Below are positions 45,913-57,589 of a DNA stretch of 64,000 nucleotides, piece by piece. Under the pieces are notes generated by a model. It was not told where the DNA came from and did not search any database. It saw only the letters and a program-made list of their open reading frames with translations. The stretch covers positions 14,968,001 to 15,032,000 of the forward strand of contig JAVTVX010000035.1 of NCBI GenBank assembly GCA_033439265.1. The letters are read 5' to 3'. The stretch comes from Dillenia suffruticosa (lineage: Eukaryota; Streptophyta; Magnoliopsida; Dilleniales; Dilleniaceae). The position numbers were made by a program, and so were the translations under genes. Position 1 is the first letter of the stretch, and every line of letters starts with the position of its first letter.

Positions 45913-47574
45913 AAACTTACCTTTACATCTATACTTTTTTTTTATTTATTATCTTTACTTCATATTTTTTATTAATAATAAAATAATATAAATTGATAAT
46001 TTATTATAAAATAATAAAATAATAAAATAATAAGGTTTAAGCTTAAAATAAAATATAAAAAAAATTTTAAAATAAAATAATATTATTTTTCGACAAAATA
46101 AAATAAAATAAAAAGAATTAATAAAAATTTTTAAAAATTATAATTTTTTATAAAATAATGAAATAATTTTATTTTAACTTAAAATAAAATAATAAAAAAT
46201 TTTTAAAAAAATATAATAATATTATCCTTCTACAAAATAAAATAAAAATTTAAAAATTTAAAAAGATTAAAAAATTATATAAATTATAAAATAATAAAAC
46301 AATATAATCTTTTTATAAAATAATGAAATAATTTTATTTTAGCTTAAAATAAAATAATAAAAAATTTAAAAAATAAAATAATACTATCCTTCTACAAAAT
46401 AAATTTAAAATTAAAATTAAAAAAACTAAAAAAACTAAAATAATTAAAATAATTAAAAAATTAAAAAGAAAACGTCACTAATCCGTCGCTAATTTTTCCG
46501 TCAGTAATGCATCGGTAAAATTTCCGTCGGTAATTTTTCGCTAATTGGTTTTCAAAAAATTTTAAAAAATTAAAATTTTAAAAATTTTAAAAATTTTAAA
46601 AATTTTAAAAAAATTTAAAAATCCCTCCGTAATTCGTCGGTAAAATTTCCGTCTGTAATCCATCACTGATAGATTTACAAAAAAATAAAAATAATAAAAA
46701 AATTATACAAAATCCGTCGTTAATCTATCGGTAATCCGTCGCTATTACCAATGGAAAAAAATCTGTCGATAATTTTCCGTCGCTAATGCCGTATTTTCTG
46801 GTAGTGGTTGTAAGCATATCAATTCAACAATGGAGAAAATTTCTGGAGATTTGAGACACTATCAAGTTGAGTTGAGTGAACCTTGATACAATAAGATTAC
46901 GTCCATTTCCTTTCTCTCTTAGGGAAAAGGCAAAGGTAAGGCTTAACTCTTCCCCTGCTAATTATTTTACAAATTGTGATAATCTGTCTTATTTTTACCT
47001 GGTAAAACATTTAAACTATGTAATGATATTATTAATTTTAGACAATTTGATGGTGAGTCTTTATATAATACTTGGAAACATTTCAAAGATTTGATTAGGA
47101 GATGGTCATATCATGGTATACTCGATTGGTTAATCTTGTAAATATTTTATAGAGATTTTTTGAATTCTATTAAAATTAGCATTGATACTGCATTGGGGGT
47201 GTTTTCATGAGCAAATCATATAATGAAATATGTGCATTATTAGATGATATGACTTCTAATCAATATGATTGGTCTAATGAATATGAAATTCCTAAACAAA
47301 GAGTTGGTATGCGTGAGGTCAATAATTTTAATATGCTTAATGCAAAACTTGATTCATTGATTAATGTTGTGAAAGCCAATCAGACTAATGCTATGCCTAA
47401 TCAAGTTTATAATTGTGAATCATGTGGAGATACTACTCATGTGGTTTCTGAATGCGCACAAGTACAACAGGCAAACTATATTTCTAAATTTGGCAAGCCA
47501 CAGAATAACTCCTACTCCAATATATACAATCCCGGGTGGAGAAATCATCCCAATTTTTCATGGAATTAAGGAGT

Positions 47575-48540
47575 ACCACAGAGAGTGAATAATCCACCAA
47601 ACTTTAATCCAGGGAATCAATAGCCAAGGGAGGACAAGACATCATTTGGCGATCGCAATTGAATGCTTGACAATAGTGACAAATGAAAGATTTGAGAGAT
47701 TTGAAAATAAAATTGATAAATTAGCTAATGTCTTTCATTCTCATGTGTCGATAGATTGCCAAGTGATACTGAGAAGAACTCTAAAGAGTATGTTAATGCA
47801 ATCACATTGAGGAGTCGAAAAGAATTATAGGAGTTACCAAGTCGTCCAAGGATGAAAGGGTTCAAAAAGATGAAAAGGAAGAGCTCCAAAAGTCCATAAA
47901 TGAGGAGGTCAAGACACCATAGACAAATAGGAAAGTACTTTACGTTAAAGTGACTATAAACCCATTGTTCCTTTTCTGGGTTGTCTTTTACGTGCAAATG
48001 CTGAATTTGAAAAATTTTTAGAAGTTTTTAAGAAACTGTACATTAATATTCTTTTTTTGGATATCATCAGACAAGTGCCAAGATATGGGGGTTTCTCGAG
48101 GAAGTGATCACCAAAAAAGGAAAGTTGATAAGATTTCGAAAGTCAAACTTATAGGGGAGTGTTTCAAGATTCTGCAAAAAAAGTTGCCACCAAAACTCAA
48201 AAATCCATAGAGTTTTTCTATTTCTTACACTATTGGTCAAACTGATTTTTTTCAATATTTGTGTGATATTGGTGCTAGTGTAAATATCATACCTTATTCT
48301 ATATTCTCTAAATTAGGATTAACAGAATGTCGGCCTACAAGTATTTCTTTGAAATTAGCTAATAAAAGTATAAAATATCCAAGAGGCATTGTTTAGAATA
48401 TATTGGTTAAAACTGATAAATTTATTTTTTCTGTCTATTTTGTTATCTTTGATATAGATGATGATGTTGGTGCTTCATTGATTCTAGATCAACCTTTTCT
48501 AAATACATGCTAGGAAATTAATTTTGTGAATTGATGATGA
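47575..48540 (+). pseudogene. Athila-like spacer and aspartic protease
   Basis: After gag comes a poorly conserved linker, then KKLPPKLKNP (about 48180-48210) and CDIGASVNIIPYSIFSKLGL. The D-I-G-A catalytic box is at 48265-48276. The segment SISLKLANKSIKYPRGIV, a stop, and ILVKTDKFIFSVYFVIFDID follow. This is the usual Athila protease region. It is broken at several points, and the RT that should follow is missing. Confidence 0.85.
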
Positions 48541-48830
48541 AAATATTGAGTTTAAAGTTTTTCATTTCAAGAGAAATTGTGAAAAACAAGTTGGTTTTAG
48601 AGGGATTTGTAATGAGGATAAGTATTGTATCATAATTTTTTCTCAATTTCACAGTTTTCTAGTTGTTTTTACAAATTTTCTTTTCCCTTTTCTTTCAATT
48701 TTTTGTTCTGGTTCAACTTTTCTGTGAATTCCTTCAATCTTGTTTTTCTTTGTTTCCTCTATCTTCATTCTATCTTGGATATGATCTCACATGGACTGTA
48801 TTATGGTCAGACGTTATAAGTTTGAGAAAA

Positions 48831-49901
48831 TATTCTTTTTTTAAGAATTTAAGGACCTGAAATGAAGGCATAAAATGAAAAATCAGCAATTCTAATAAAA
48901 ATACTATACAAAATTGAAATAAGGTGTGAAAGAACATACTTCTTGACTTAGTGTACTTATAAACATTCTCGGTTCTCGTATTTCTAAAAATATCATAATA
49001 ATATTCCACACTCATTCCTAATATATAAAAATTATTTTAGGTATGTATTATCTGAAAATAAAAATTATGTAGTGAATTGTACCCAACTTACATGTTCGGC
49101 TACTGTAGAACTTCAATACGTACAATGTTAGAGATATGGAGAGAATTTCTATAAATCCTTTCAATGCAATTTTTCCAGAAATTAATGAAAATATTATAAT
49201 TTATAGTTGAATAAAATTTGATATTTAAATATATTAAGTAATTACAATAATTACCATGAAAGTTTGAAAATCATTATCTTCGTGACCTCTAAAGCAATAA
49301 ACTGAGTCTAGATAGTACATAATTTAATTGTTTAAAGAAATCGCGTAGTAAAACCAATATTCTTTGAAAAGGACAGGATGAAAACTTGAAAATATATTAA
49401 TATATTAATATATACTATATTAATAGAAATGTATAATAGAGTTTAATGATAAAGTAACTCACTATGTTACATAATCGATAGTCGAATCCAAGTGTTTGCT
49501 TAGAATTATCAACCATCGAAATATCCTACTTGTTTTGATTGTCACACACAGAAACCATAGACATCTACATTAGTAAGGTGAGAAAACTAACTACATATCA
49601 TTAGACTCCATTAGATTAGGTGAGAAAAGAAAAGAATGCAAGGAGATGGAGTATATGTGTATAAGAATATAATTAGGTCATCTATTAAAAACAAGCTGTG
49701 GAGCCGGTGGCAACTGGCACTTAGGTAGGTGTTGAGAAAAGATTAAAATATATGTTGAAGAAGATGAAAACATAAATAAATAAGAACAATACTTACAGAA
49801 AACCATAATGGAAAAACACATTTAAAGAAACGGCAATAGGTGATATTGAGTAAACATATGTAACATTTCATAGTCTGCAAATATAATCATTATATGATTA
49901 T
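48831..49901. other. Unassigned AT-rich DNA
   Basis: No coding region, element end or RNA gene is recognisable between the truncated Athila-like element and CACTA C4. Confidence 0.5.
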
Positions 49902-51007
49902 CACTACAAAAAAACACGGTTTTAGCCATGGATTTTTGCGACGGAAAAAATTCGTCACTATTTTGCGACGAATTTAACGACAAAAACTTTTTGGTCACTA
50001 ATTTGTCACAAAATTTGCAACGAAAAGGAAATCGTGGCTAAATTAGCGACGGACACATCATTCGTAGCAAAATTCATCGCTAATTAGTGACGAAAAAATT
50101 TTCGTGCCTAAATTCGTCGCTAATTAGTGACGAAAAAATTTTCATGACTAAATTCGTCGCCAATTGGTGACAAAAAAATTTTTCGTTGCAAATTTCGTCG
50201 CTAAATAAGTTTTTTATATATAATTAAATAAAATATAATATTAATATAATATTTAAATTAAAAAATTAATTTAAATTTAGCGACGGATTTCCAAATCTGT
50301 GGCTGATTCAGAGACGGATTCCAAATCCGTCGCTGTTTCGTCGCTAAATAGGTTTTTTATATATAATTAAATAAAATATAATATTAATATAATATTTAAA
50401 TTAAAAAATTAATTTAGTTGATAATTTAATTTAGCGACGGATTCAAATCCGTGGCTGATTGAGCCATGGATTCCAAATCCGTCGCTAAATAATTAGAATT
50501 TTGTTTTATTTTTATTTTATTTTAATAATTTCAGCGATGGATTCCAAATCCGTCGCTATCTTTTAATTATAATTTTATTTTATTTTTATTTTATTTTATT
50601 AATTTATATTAACAAATCATATTATTATTTTATAATATTTTAATTTACATTTTATTTTATTATATTATATTTCTTAATTCTTAAAAAAAACCATATATTT
50701 TATTTTATTTAAATTATATATATATTTTAATTAATTTATTATCTTTTTTCTTTTTTTTGATTTAATATTTTTTATTATTGTATAGGTAATTTTATTTTAT
50801 TTGTATTATTTTATTAATCTAAACCTGCGCGGACGCCAGCCCATGCATGCACGGGTGCCTGTCTGCCTGGGCGCTCGCGCGTGCCTGCCTGGGTGCCTGC
50901 GCTTGCTGGGGCGTGCCTGCCTGGGCGCCCAGGCAGGCGCAGGCGCCCGCACGCCTGCTGGGGCGTGTCTGGGTATGCTTCATTATTTTAATACAAAAAA
51001 TGTAGTT

Positions 51008-51075
51008 GAAGGGATTCGAATCTTGGATTTAGACCTCGAGACTTAACAGAATACATGTTACCATTGCACCACCGG
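51008..51075 (-). other. tRNA-like module a of C4
   Basis: The minus strand has GGTGGTGCAATGGTAACATG (box A) and AGATTCGAATCCC (box B). The 3' end faces the GC-rich block at 50823-50985. It is the counterpart of 17955-18012 in C1. Confidence 0.6.
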
Positions 51076-51660
51076 TGTTGTTGTGTGACTTTCTTCCTCC
51101 TCTTTGATTTTTATTCTCACTTTTTTTTCCTTATCTCTATTTTTGGGTTTTTTTTTCTTTCTACTCTCATTTCTTATATATAATAATTTTATTATAATAT
51201 ATAATAATTTTATTATAACGAATAAAAATATTTTGTAATTAAATATAAAGATTTTTTAAATTATTAATATATTATAATTTATTGATAATTATAATTTTAT
51301 AGTTTTGAGATATTGTAATCCATTTTTAAATTATGGATTAAAAAAATAAAATAAAAATGAAAAAAAATAATAAAATAATAAGATAAAAGAAAAAAGAAGA
51401 AATCAAAATATAATATTAACATATTTTTTAATTAATTTATTATTTTATTTTAAATTAGTATTTTATTATTTTTTATTTTATTAAAAATTATCATATTTAT
51501 TATTTTTAATTAATATTATTTTAGGTGGGTGGTATAAATAAAAAAAATTATTATATTTATTATTTTAAATTATTATTATATATTATTTTATTATTATTAG
51601 AAAAATATGAGATAAATATAATAAATAATAAAAAAGAAATTTATATCATAATAATATCTT

Positions 51661-51710
51661 TTGCTCGATGGTTTACAGGTTGTATGCAGGAGTTCGGAGT
51701 TCGAACCACG
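51661..51710 (+). other. tRNA-like module b of C4
   Basis: Box A-like TTGCTCGATGGTTTACAGG is followed by box B-like GGAGTTCGAACCACG. It runs into the GC-rich block at 51745-51850. It is slightly shorter than its C1 counterpart, which has an extra GGAGTGCGGAGTTCA-type insertion. Confidence 0.55.
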
Positions 51711-53137
51711 GTAGAGGCAGAAGGCGCAGCATTTTCCAGCAATTAAGAGTGCCTGCGTAGGGTGCTGGCTCAGGTGGCATGTGCGTTGGCTCGAGCGTTC
51801 GGGCGGGCGGGCTCGGGTGGGCAAGGGTGGCACGGGTGACACGTGCCCTCTCTGAACATTTTAACATTTGACGGAATTTGAAATCAGCGACAGATTCCAA
51901 ATCCGTCGCTAAATTAGCGACGGATTTTTTTATTATTACAGATTTTTTTCCCCTAAATTAGTGACGGATTTTAACGACAAAAATTATCTGTCGCTAAATT
52001 TAGCGACGAATTTTAGATTTTCGTCGTTAATTTTAGCAACGGATTTTTTTTTATGTCGCTAATTTAGCGACGGATAATTTTTCGTCATTAAAGTTTGTGA
52101 CGAATTTTAGCGACGAAAAATTATTTATCGCTAAATTTAGCGACGGATTTCAATTTTCATCGCTAAATTTAGCGACGGATTTCTAATTTTCGTCGCTAAA
52201 TTTTTGTGACGCGTTATTAGCGACAAAAAATTTTTCGTCGCTAATGTTTTTAGCGACGAATTTTTTTAAAATTTTCGTCGCTAAATTTGTGGCTAAAAGG
52301 CTTTTTTTTTTGTAGTGTATAATCATAATCATGCAATCATAATAATAGAAAAAATTGATAAATTCATACCAATGTGCAAATCCAATGAAAGGGCACCAAT
52401 TTATAAGTTATAGTACCTACCAGTATTACACAAAATTATTCTATCAATTGTCACAAAAATTAGATTTAGTAACATGTATCACAATAACAAATGAGAAAGG
52501 TTGTAACACAATTACCTGCCATTATTTTTTATGGCTTTTTGTCCATAAAAAAGCCAAACACTTGCTTCTTCATCAGAAAAAGTCTTAAGGTTAGCAAAGG
52601 CAAAGGCAAAGGTTGAAAGTGTAGAAAGTGTGTTTGTCTTTGTATCATTATCCTTCAATTCAGTTAAGGTATTCACGACTGCATACAATTCAACATCATC
52701 AGATCACGCCTCATCTTCATCTTCATTTGCATTTGATCTCTCCTTCTGCCATTTGTCCTCCAAAGGCTCTAACCCTTTTTCCTCATACCCTTTGTCCTCC
52801 AAACTGTCCTCCAAACCCTCTTGGCTTTTCTGCTATTGGTCAAATCTCTCCTGCCGGTCCTCATTAAAATGACTATCCTTACCCTTTGGTTTGTTTTGCT
52901 TCTTTCGTTTGTTCTCTTCTTCCTTCTCTTCTTGTTCTCTATCGGAGTCCTCTACATCATCATTATCATAGTTACAGAGTTTGTGCAAGAAATCAGAATG
53001 GAGTTACAATAGATTCAAGTGAATTCGAATTGACTCCTCCAAATATATTTTAAGTTCCTGTTTAATGCCAATTTTCTACAAACAGATGGTAAAATTGAGA
53101 TCACAGTAAGTTATCCATAGTAACTACATTAAGATGT

Positions 53138-53172
53138 GGTAAGTGGTAAGTGGTAAGTGGTAAGTGGTAAGT
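53138..53172 (+). repeat. GGTAAGT heptamer array
   Basis: Five perfect tandem copies of the 7-mer GGTAAGT are followed by AAGTAC. Each unit matches a plant 5' splice-site consensus, but the likely gene here is on the other strand. Confidence 0.9.
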
Positions 53173-54300
53173 AAGTACATTAACATGTGATGAGATATGG
53201 TAAGTGCTTCATCTAGTTAGTGTTTGTAAGTTTACCTTGATTTATTTTATTTTTTCTCCACCTGCTTCAACCGCTTCAATAGATTTTTTCACATTGAACA
53301 ACAAACCCTATAGATAGTGAAATAACTTACAATTCAGATTCCGTACAAAACAGATTCCAAACAAAGTATAAACAACTTAATTCAAAGTTCATATTTCACA
53401 CAATACAATATAAACTTAACTTACGTTTACATGCTCAAATGCAACTCCTCGATCTACCTGATCGGTGGTCCAATACCAAATGGATTGTTAAGGATAAAAG
53501 ATTTATGCACAAGACCTTACAAAACAGATATACTAACTCTTACATTCTCAAAATAAAAGATTTATGCACAAGACCAGTATTGTTATGGATATAATTATAA
53601 ACACTAAATTATAATATTTATAAATATTGAATTGAATTGTATTGAAAACTTACCGTAAGTAAAAATAAACTACCATCGATTCCTATTTTCTTCCTCTCAT
53701 CCTCCCCTCTTCCACTATTTGTAAGATCTTTGAATTAACACACCTCATCAGCTAACGTAAGTTAAAATTAGCCCAATTGTATTGACTAGCATTCTCCACA
53801 TCAATAGTAGAAATGAGGTGTCTCGAAGCAAGGTAGACATTGGTTGTCGAATATAAAAAAACATCCAGGGAGAAATAAGAGGAAGCATCATCTAAACTTG
53901 AGAGAGGAGGAGACATCTTCGGTCATCTGCATCTCTTGCATGTGTTGTTTTAACTGGCTATGTTTTAGTTTTGAAAAGTATTTTCTCATCTCTGAGGATT
54001 CAGTAGATGAATAACCCAAAACATCTCGTCCCATATAGGGGATTGTTAAAATTCTCCCCACGTCTTTGATTGTGAGCTTAAAATTCTGATTTAGACCAAT
54101 AGAAAGACATTTTTCCCTGGATTCAAACCTCATTACTAATTCTTCACATAATTTTTGGCTCAATGTATCGCAAATAAGTTTCAAAAGTTTATCGAATCTC
54201 ATATTTTTTACTATACCTTTCATCTCATTGGTCAAGGTAGAAAATAACTCTTTCACTTGCTTAGAAAAGGATCTGGTTTGAATAGGTATTGCCCTCATTA

Positions 54301-55636
54301 CACTACTAGAAAACAAGGTATCAGCGATGGAAATATCCATCAGTAAAGATTCCGTTGCTAAAGAGTATTATCGACAGATTTTTTCCGTCGTTGAAAACCA
54401 CACTGCTAAATATTACTGACGGAATACTATCTGTTGCTAAACTATTAGTGACGGATTAGCAACGAAAAAAATCCATCGTTAAAAAATTCATCACTGATAG
54501 AAAATAATATGTAAAAGTATTAACGACGGATTAACAACGAAAATTTTTCGTCGTTAAAAAATCCGACACTAATTCGTCGTTGATAGTTCGCTATCAGTAA
54601 TGGATTAACGACGAATATTTTCCAGCGCTAATTCTTGGTACCTGAAGGGGTGTGCAAGCGCCTGCATGCGCGTCCGTGCTCCTGCACACCCCCCCCGGGC
54701 ACCCCTGGCACTAGCCCGTGCACGCCCGCACTCCAACCCCCACACGCAACTTGCATTTTTTTTTGCAAAAAATGTCTCTACCGGGAATCGAATCTGCGCA
54801 CGCAATGTGGATTATGAGTTGTCCAATCACTATACCACAATCCATTCTGTAATATCTTTTTTTATTATCTAACTCTCACTTTTTTTTAATATTAATTTCA
54901 CTCTCACTTTTTAAAAAAAAATTATCATACTCTCACATTTTTTTTATCTCACTCTCATCTCTATTTTTTTCCCTTTACCTTGGGGTAATTTCTTTTTATT
55001 GAATATTGTCATTGAATTTTTCTAATTGTTTAAATTCGACATTGATTAAATTTGTGCTAAACAAAGAAATAAAATATTTCTTTGATTAATTAAGATAGAA
55101 TAACAAATTATTTTTTTGATTTACCCATTAATTTGAATAATAAAATAAAAGAATAAAATAGAATAAATAAAAGGAAAAAGAAAACGAATTATAAAATAAT
55201 AAAAGAGAAGAAAAATAAAATAAATAAATAATAGAAAAAATACCTCGCTAATCTGTTGGTAATCCATCGCTGATTGCACAACTATCGGTGATAGATTAGC
55301 GATTGATATTTTTCATTGCTAAAAATCCATCGCCGATAGCTGTATATATATATATTTTACTCTTCACCACTGCACCGACGAATTAGTGACAGATATTTTC
55401 CACGGCTAAAAAATCCGTCACTGATAGTTTTATAATTTTTTTTTTCTTTTAAACTCTATACCTCTACAGCGATAGATTAGCGATGAAAATATTTTCGTAG
55501 CTAATTTCCGTCCCTAATCTATTACTAATCTGTAGATAATCTATTCAATGTTAATCCGTCATAATTCCGTCGCTATTTACGATAGATTTTTTTTATCGAT
55601 AATTTTCCATTGTTGATACCCTATTTTCTTGTACTG
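54301..55636. mobile_element. Non-autonomous CACTA element C5 (1336 bp, TSD TTA)
   Basis: The ends are CACTACTAGAAAACAAGG and ..CCCTATTTTCTTGTACTG (one base from TAGTG), with a perfect duplication TTA (54298-54300 and 55637-55639). Arrays of ATCAGTGACGG, TTAACGACGA and CCGTCGCTA words flank the centre. It has a GC-rich block (54645-54765) and a tRNA-like module (54778-54846). It is the smallest of the five, has no transposase, and is inserted in a minus-strand reading frame. Confidence 0.9.
54778..54846 (-). other. tRNA-like module of C5
   Basis: The minus strand has TTGTGGTATAGTGATTGG (a very good box A) and AGATTCGATTCCCGG (a good box B). This is the best preserved of the modules. Its 3' end abuts the GC-rich block at 54645-54765. 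Confidence 0.65.
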
Positions 55637-55706
55637 TTACCCTCATACCAATCAATTTTTTCGTTTCATAATTTTGGCTTTCCCTCATGTCTATTAAAAA
55701 AATCAT

Positions 55707-57589
55707 ATTTAAAAAATTACATTAAAAACTCAATTCAATTCAAAATATACATAATAATAACTAATTGTCATAGTCATCGGAAGCAAGGCACTTGTAGATT
55801 TGATATTCTTTTTGGAATCCTCTCTGTGAGAGAGAGAATATGCAAAAGAAATTAAAATTTTGTTTATATTTAAAATCAGATACAAAATAAACTAATATAA
55901 AATTTTAAAAAAATTTAAAAATAGTAAGCACTAACTAAAATTAAAACTTAATTCACCTAAAATTAAAACTTAATTCACCTTCTCTCCGATGGTGTAGCAA
56001 CCTTGTTGCTAATGGTGGTGGTGGTGGTTCTAAGATTTGTGTCTTTCATTTTTCCTTTTTCTTTGGTTTTCTTTTCGAAATGTACAGAATCTTAAAAATA
56101 AAATAATTATTTCTCTCTGAAATGCCTGAGATTTGAGATCTTCTTCTCACAATCGCAACCAATTCTTCTTCTTCTTCTTGTTTCATAGTATCCTCTTGAT
56201 GAATTTGAATTCTAAAAATTTCCAAAAAATTAAATGTTAAAATGTTAAGTCTCAGTCATCAGATGAATGTTAATAATTCATGATAATTTTAGTCGTCCGA
56301 TAGTGTGTCTATGATGTTACATTGGAAAGACATTAGCCTACAAAATTTGAAACTCCTAACAACAAAACCCAACTATTGGATTAGCACCACCACACCACCT
56401 CAGCCATTGGATCAATTATCCAACCACCACCCCAACTACTACATATTATTACTTACTACTTACTATATACCATTCAATTACTTACTACTTATTATTTACT
56501 ATTTACTTGCCACTTACTACTATTATTTACTACTTACTATTTTCTATTTACTAATATATTCCTACATATATTATATATTAGTATCTGACTATATTATATA
56601 CTTATATTATATTAGCATATGTCATATATATATATAATTATATAATACCAAACTACTATATTAATCTATATATATATAATATATAATATATATAATGTTA
56701 AATTATAACTAATACAAAATGATATAAATAATATAAAATAATTCCACATTATAAATTAATTAATTATAAATATCAATTTAATTATATAAAATTAATAATA
56801 ATAATAATAGAGGATATTAATTTAATTAATATATTATTAGTAATTTAAGAGTTTTGGGTTTATATATGAAAAATATTAGTTGTGTTATGCAATCTAAAAA
56901 AATTGTCCATATATTCTTATATATATTATATATAGTATGTTAATTAACTTGTGGAATTTTTTTTGTTGGGAATGTGGTCAAACCTATATCTACACATCGT
57001 TAAGAAAGAAACAAAAAGAAGAAGAAAAATTCACGTCACATGCATGCGCCAACCCGTATGCAAACCTAACAAACACTATTCACATGCATGCGCCATGCGC
57101 AAACCAGACCAAACAAACATGTTCATTGACCATTCGTTATAAAAGGACCAAAATAATGTTCACAAACAAACAAAACATAAAAAAAAGTTCTGAACTTGAG
57201 AGTACATTATGTTAACACTCAGAGTAATGATGTCTTGACCCTTCAAAAAACAAACAAAAAAAACTTACATGCAAGGAAACAAAATCTTGACCATTGACAA
57301 AACAAACAAAACAAAAAAGGGTTGCATAATATTATTATGGAAAGAAACAACTCTTTGTTTTGTTATTGCCGACAAGACTCTCTCACACACACATACACTC
57401 TCTCTCTCACTCACTCAGACACTTATATATAAAATTTATCTTCTCTATCACACAAATTCTCATCAAGCTCTCACTTTTTCTCTTAACTCTCTCAGTCCTA
57501 CTTCTCATTCTTCTTCTTCTCTCGGCTCCTCTTACTCCTCCTTCTTCTTCTTCTTACCCCTTCTCACTTTGCACTTACAAATATCAGAA
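55707..57589. other. Unassigned DNA with promoter-like 3' part
   Basis: Most of this is AT-rich with simple repeats: TACTTACTACTTACTAT words at 56450-56550 and TA runs at about 56620-56700. No coding region is supported up to 57380. At 57420-57432 ACTTATATATAAA resembles a TATA box. From 57380 to 57590 the sequence is CT-rich, as in plant 5' leaders. It leads into the ATG at 57590. Confidence 0.5.

Larger units (their letters stand above)
45212..46806. mobile_element. Non-autonomous CACTA element C3 (1595 bp)
   Basis: The ends are CACTAGCAGAAAACAAGCC and ..GCCGTATTTTCTGGTAGTG. The flanking triplets are GGT (45209-45211) and GTT (46807-46809), one mismatch from a 3-bp duplication. The Athila gag continues on both sides. 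Shorter arrays of GTCGCTAA and CCGTCGGTAAT words lie at both ends. The interior is AAATAAAATAAT-rich with one GC-rich block (45405-45475) and two tRNA-like modules. It belongs with C5 to a second subfamily (CACTAxxAGAAAAC ends). Confidence 0.85.
45084..47574 (+). pseudogene. Athila-like gag, split by CACTA C3
   Basis: The open start (45084-45211) includes NNFEIKPNFISMV, the standard Athila gag beginning. The frame is cut by C3 (45212-46806) and resumes with FLEI-DTIKLS, RLRPFPFSLREKAK (46890-46935), and an RQFDGESLYNTWKHFKDLIR-like segment near 47035-47100. From 47207 to 47569 the frame is open again: EICALLDDMTSNQYDWSNEY, then a zinc knuckle CESCGDTTHVVSEC, then YNPGWRNHPNFSWN. This is the conserved Athila gag C-terminus. 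Stops and frameshifts prevent expression. Confidence 0.9.
43361..48830 (+). mobile_element. Athila-like gypsy element, 3' truncated
   Basis: It comprises an LTR (about 43361-44627), a primer-binding region TGACACCGTTACTAAGG (44634-44650) close to the Athila TGGCGCCGTTGCCGGGG form, a gag interrupted by CACTA C3, and a protease region to about 48530. An ACATGGACTGTATTATGGTCAG-like end of ORF1 sequence lies near 48790-48815. RT and integrase are absent. It entered the gag of the second Tekay/Del-like element. Confidence 0.82.
49902..52317 (+). mobile_element. Non-autonomous CACTA element C4 (2416 bp, TSD TAT)
   Basis: The ends are CACTACAAAAAAACACGG and ..GGCTTTTTTTTTTGTAGTG, with a perfect duplication TAT (49899-49901 and 52318-52320). 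It is very similar to C1 along its length and has the same orientation: arrays, GC-rich block (50823-50985), tRNA-like module (51008-51075), AT-rich centre, tRNA-like module (51661-51710), second GC-rich block (51745-51850), and array. The GC-rich blocks are much shorter than in C1. Confidence 0.92.
52560..55706 (-). pseudogene. Plant mobile-domain protein gene, split by CACTA C5
   Basis: On the minus strand a frame opens at ATG 55706 and reads through MRESQNYETKKLIGMRV to 55637. It is then cut by C5 and rejoins in frame at 54300 with MRAIPIQTRSFSKQVKELF. The next block, MRFDKLLKLICDTLSQKLCE, ELVMRFESREKCLSI, LTIKDVGRILTIPYMGRDV, resembles the N-terminal domain of plant DUF1985/Ulp1-associated or aminotransferase-like mobile-domain proteins. 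The frame ends at 53888. A downstream exon-like stretch (about 53010-52560) is highly charged (DNDDVEDSDREQEEKEEENK, then LEDKGYEEKGLEPLEDK) with only two stops, and is probably the same gene. Exon borders are not resolved. Whether it was a host or transposon gene is unknown. The C5 insertion makes it a disrupted gene. Confidence 0.65.

Noticed and set aside
46876-47094. A separate small gene
   Set aside because: The frame contains the RLRPFPFSLREKAK block of Athila gag and is only a piece of that broken gene.
53888-54340. The minus-strand frame starting inside C5 as the true gene start
   Set aside because: The first residues come from the CACTA element. The host frame rejoins to sequence right of C5.
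17955-54846. Calling the tRNA-like modules real tRNA genes
   Set aside because: Box A and box B are present, but acceptor stem pairing and an anticodon arm could not be shown by eye. They lie inside transposons.
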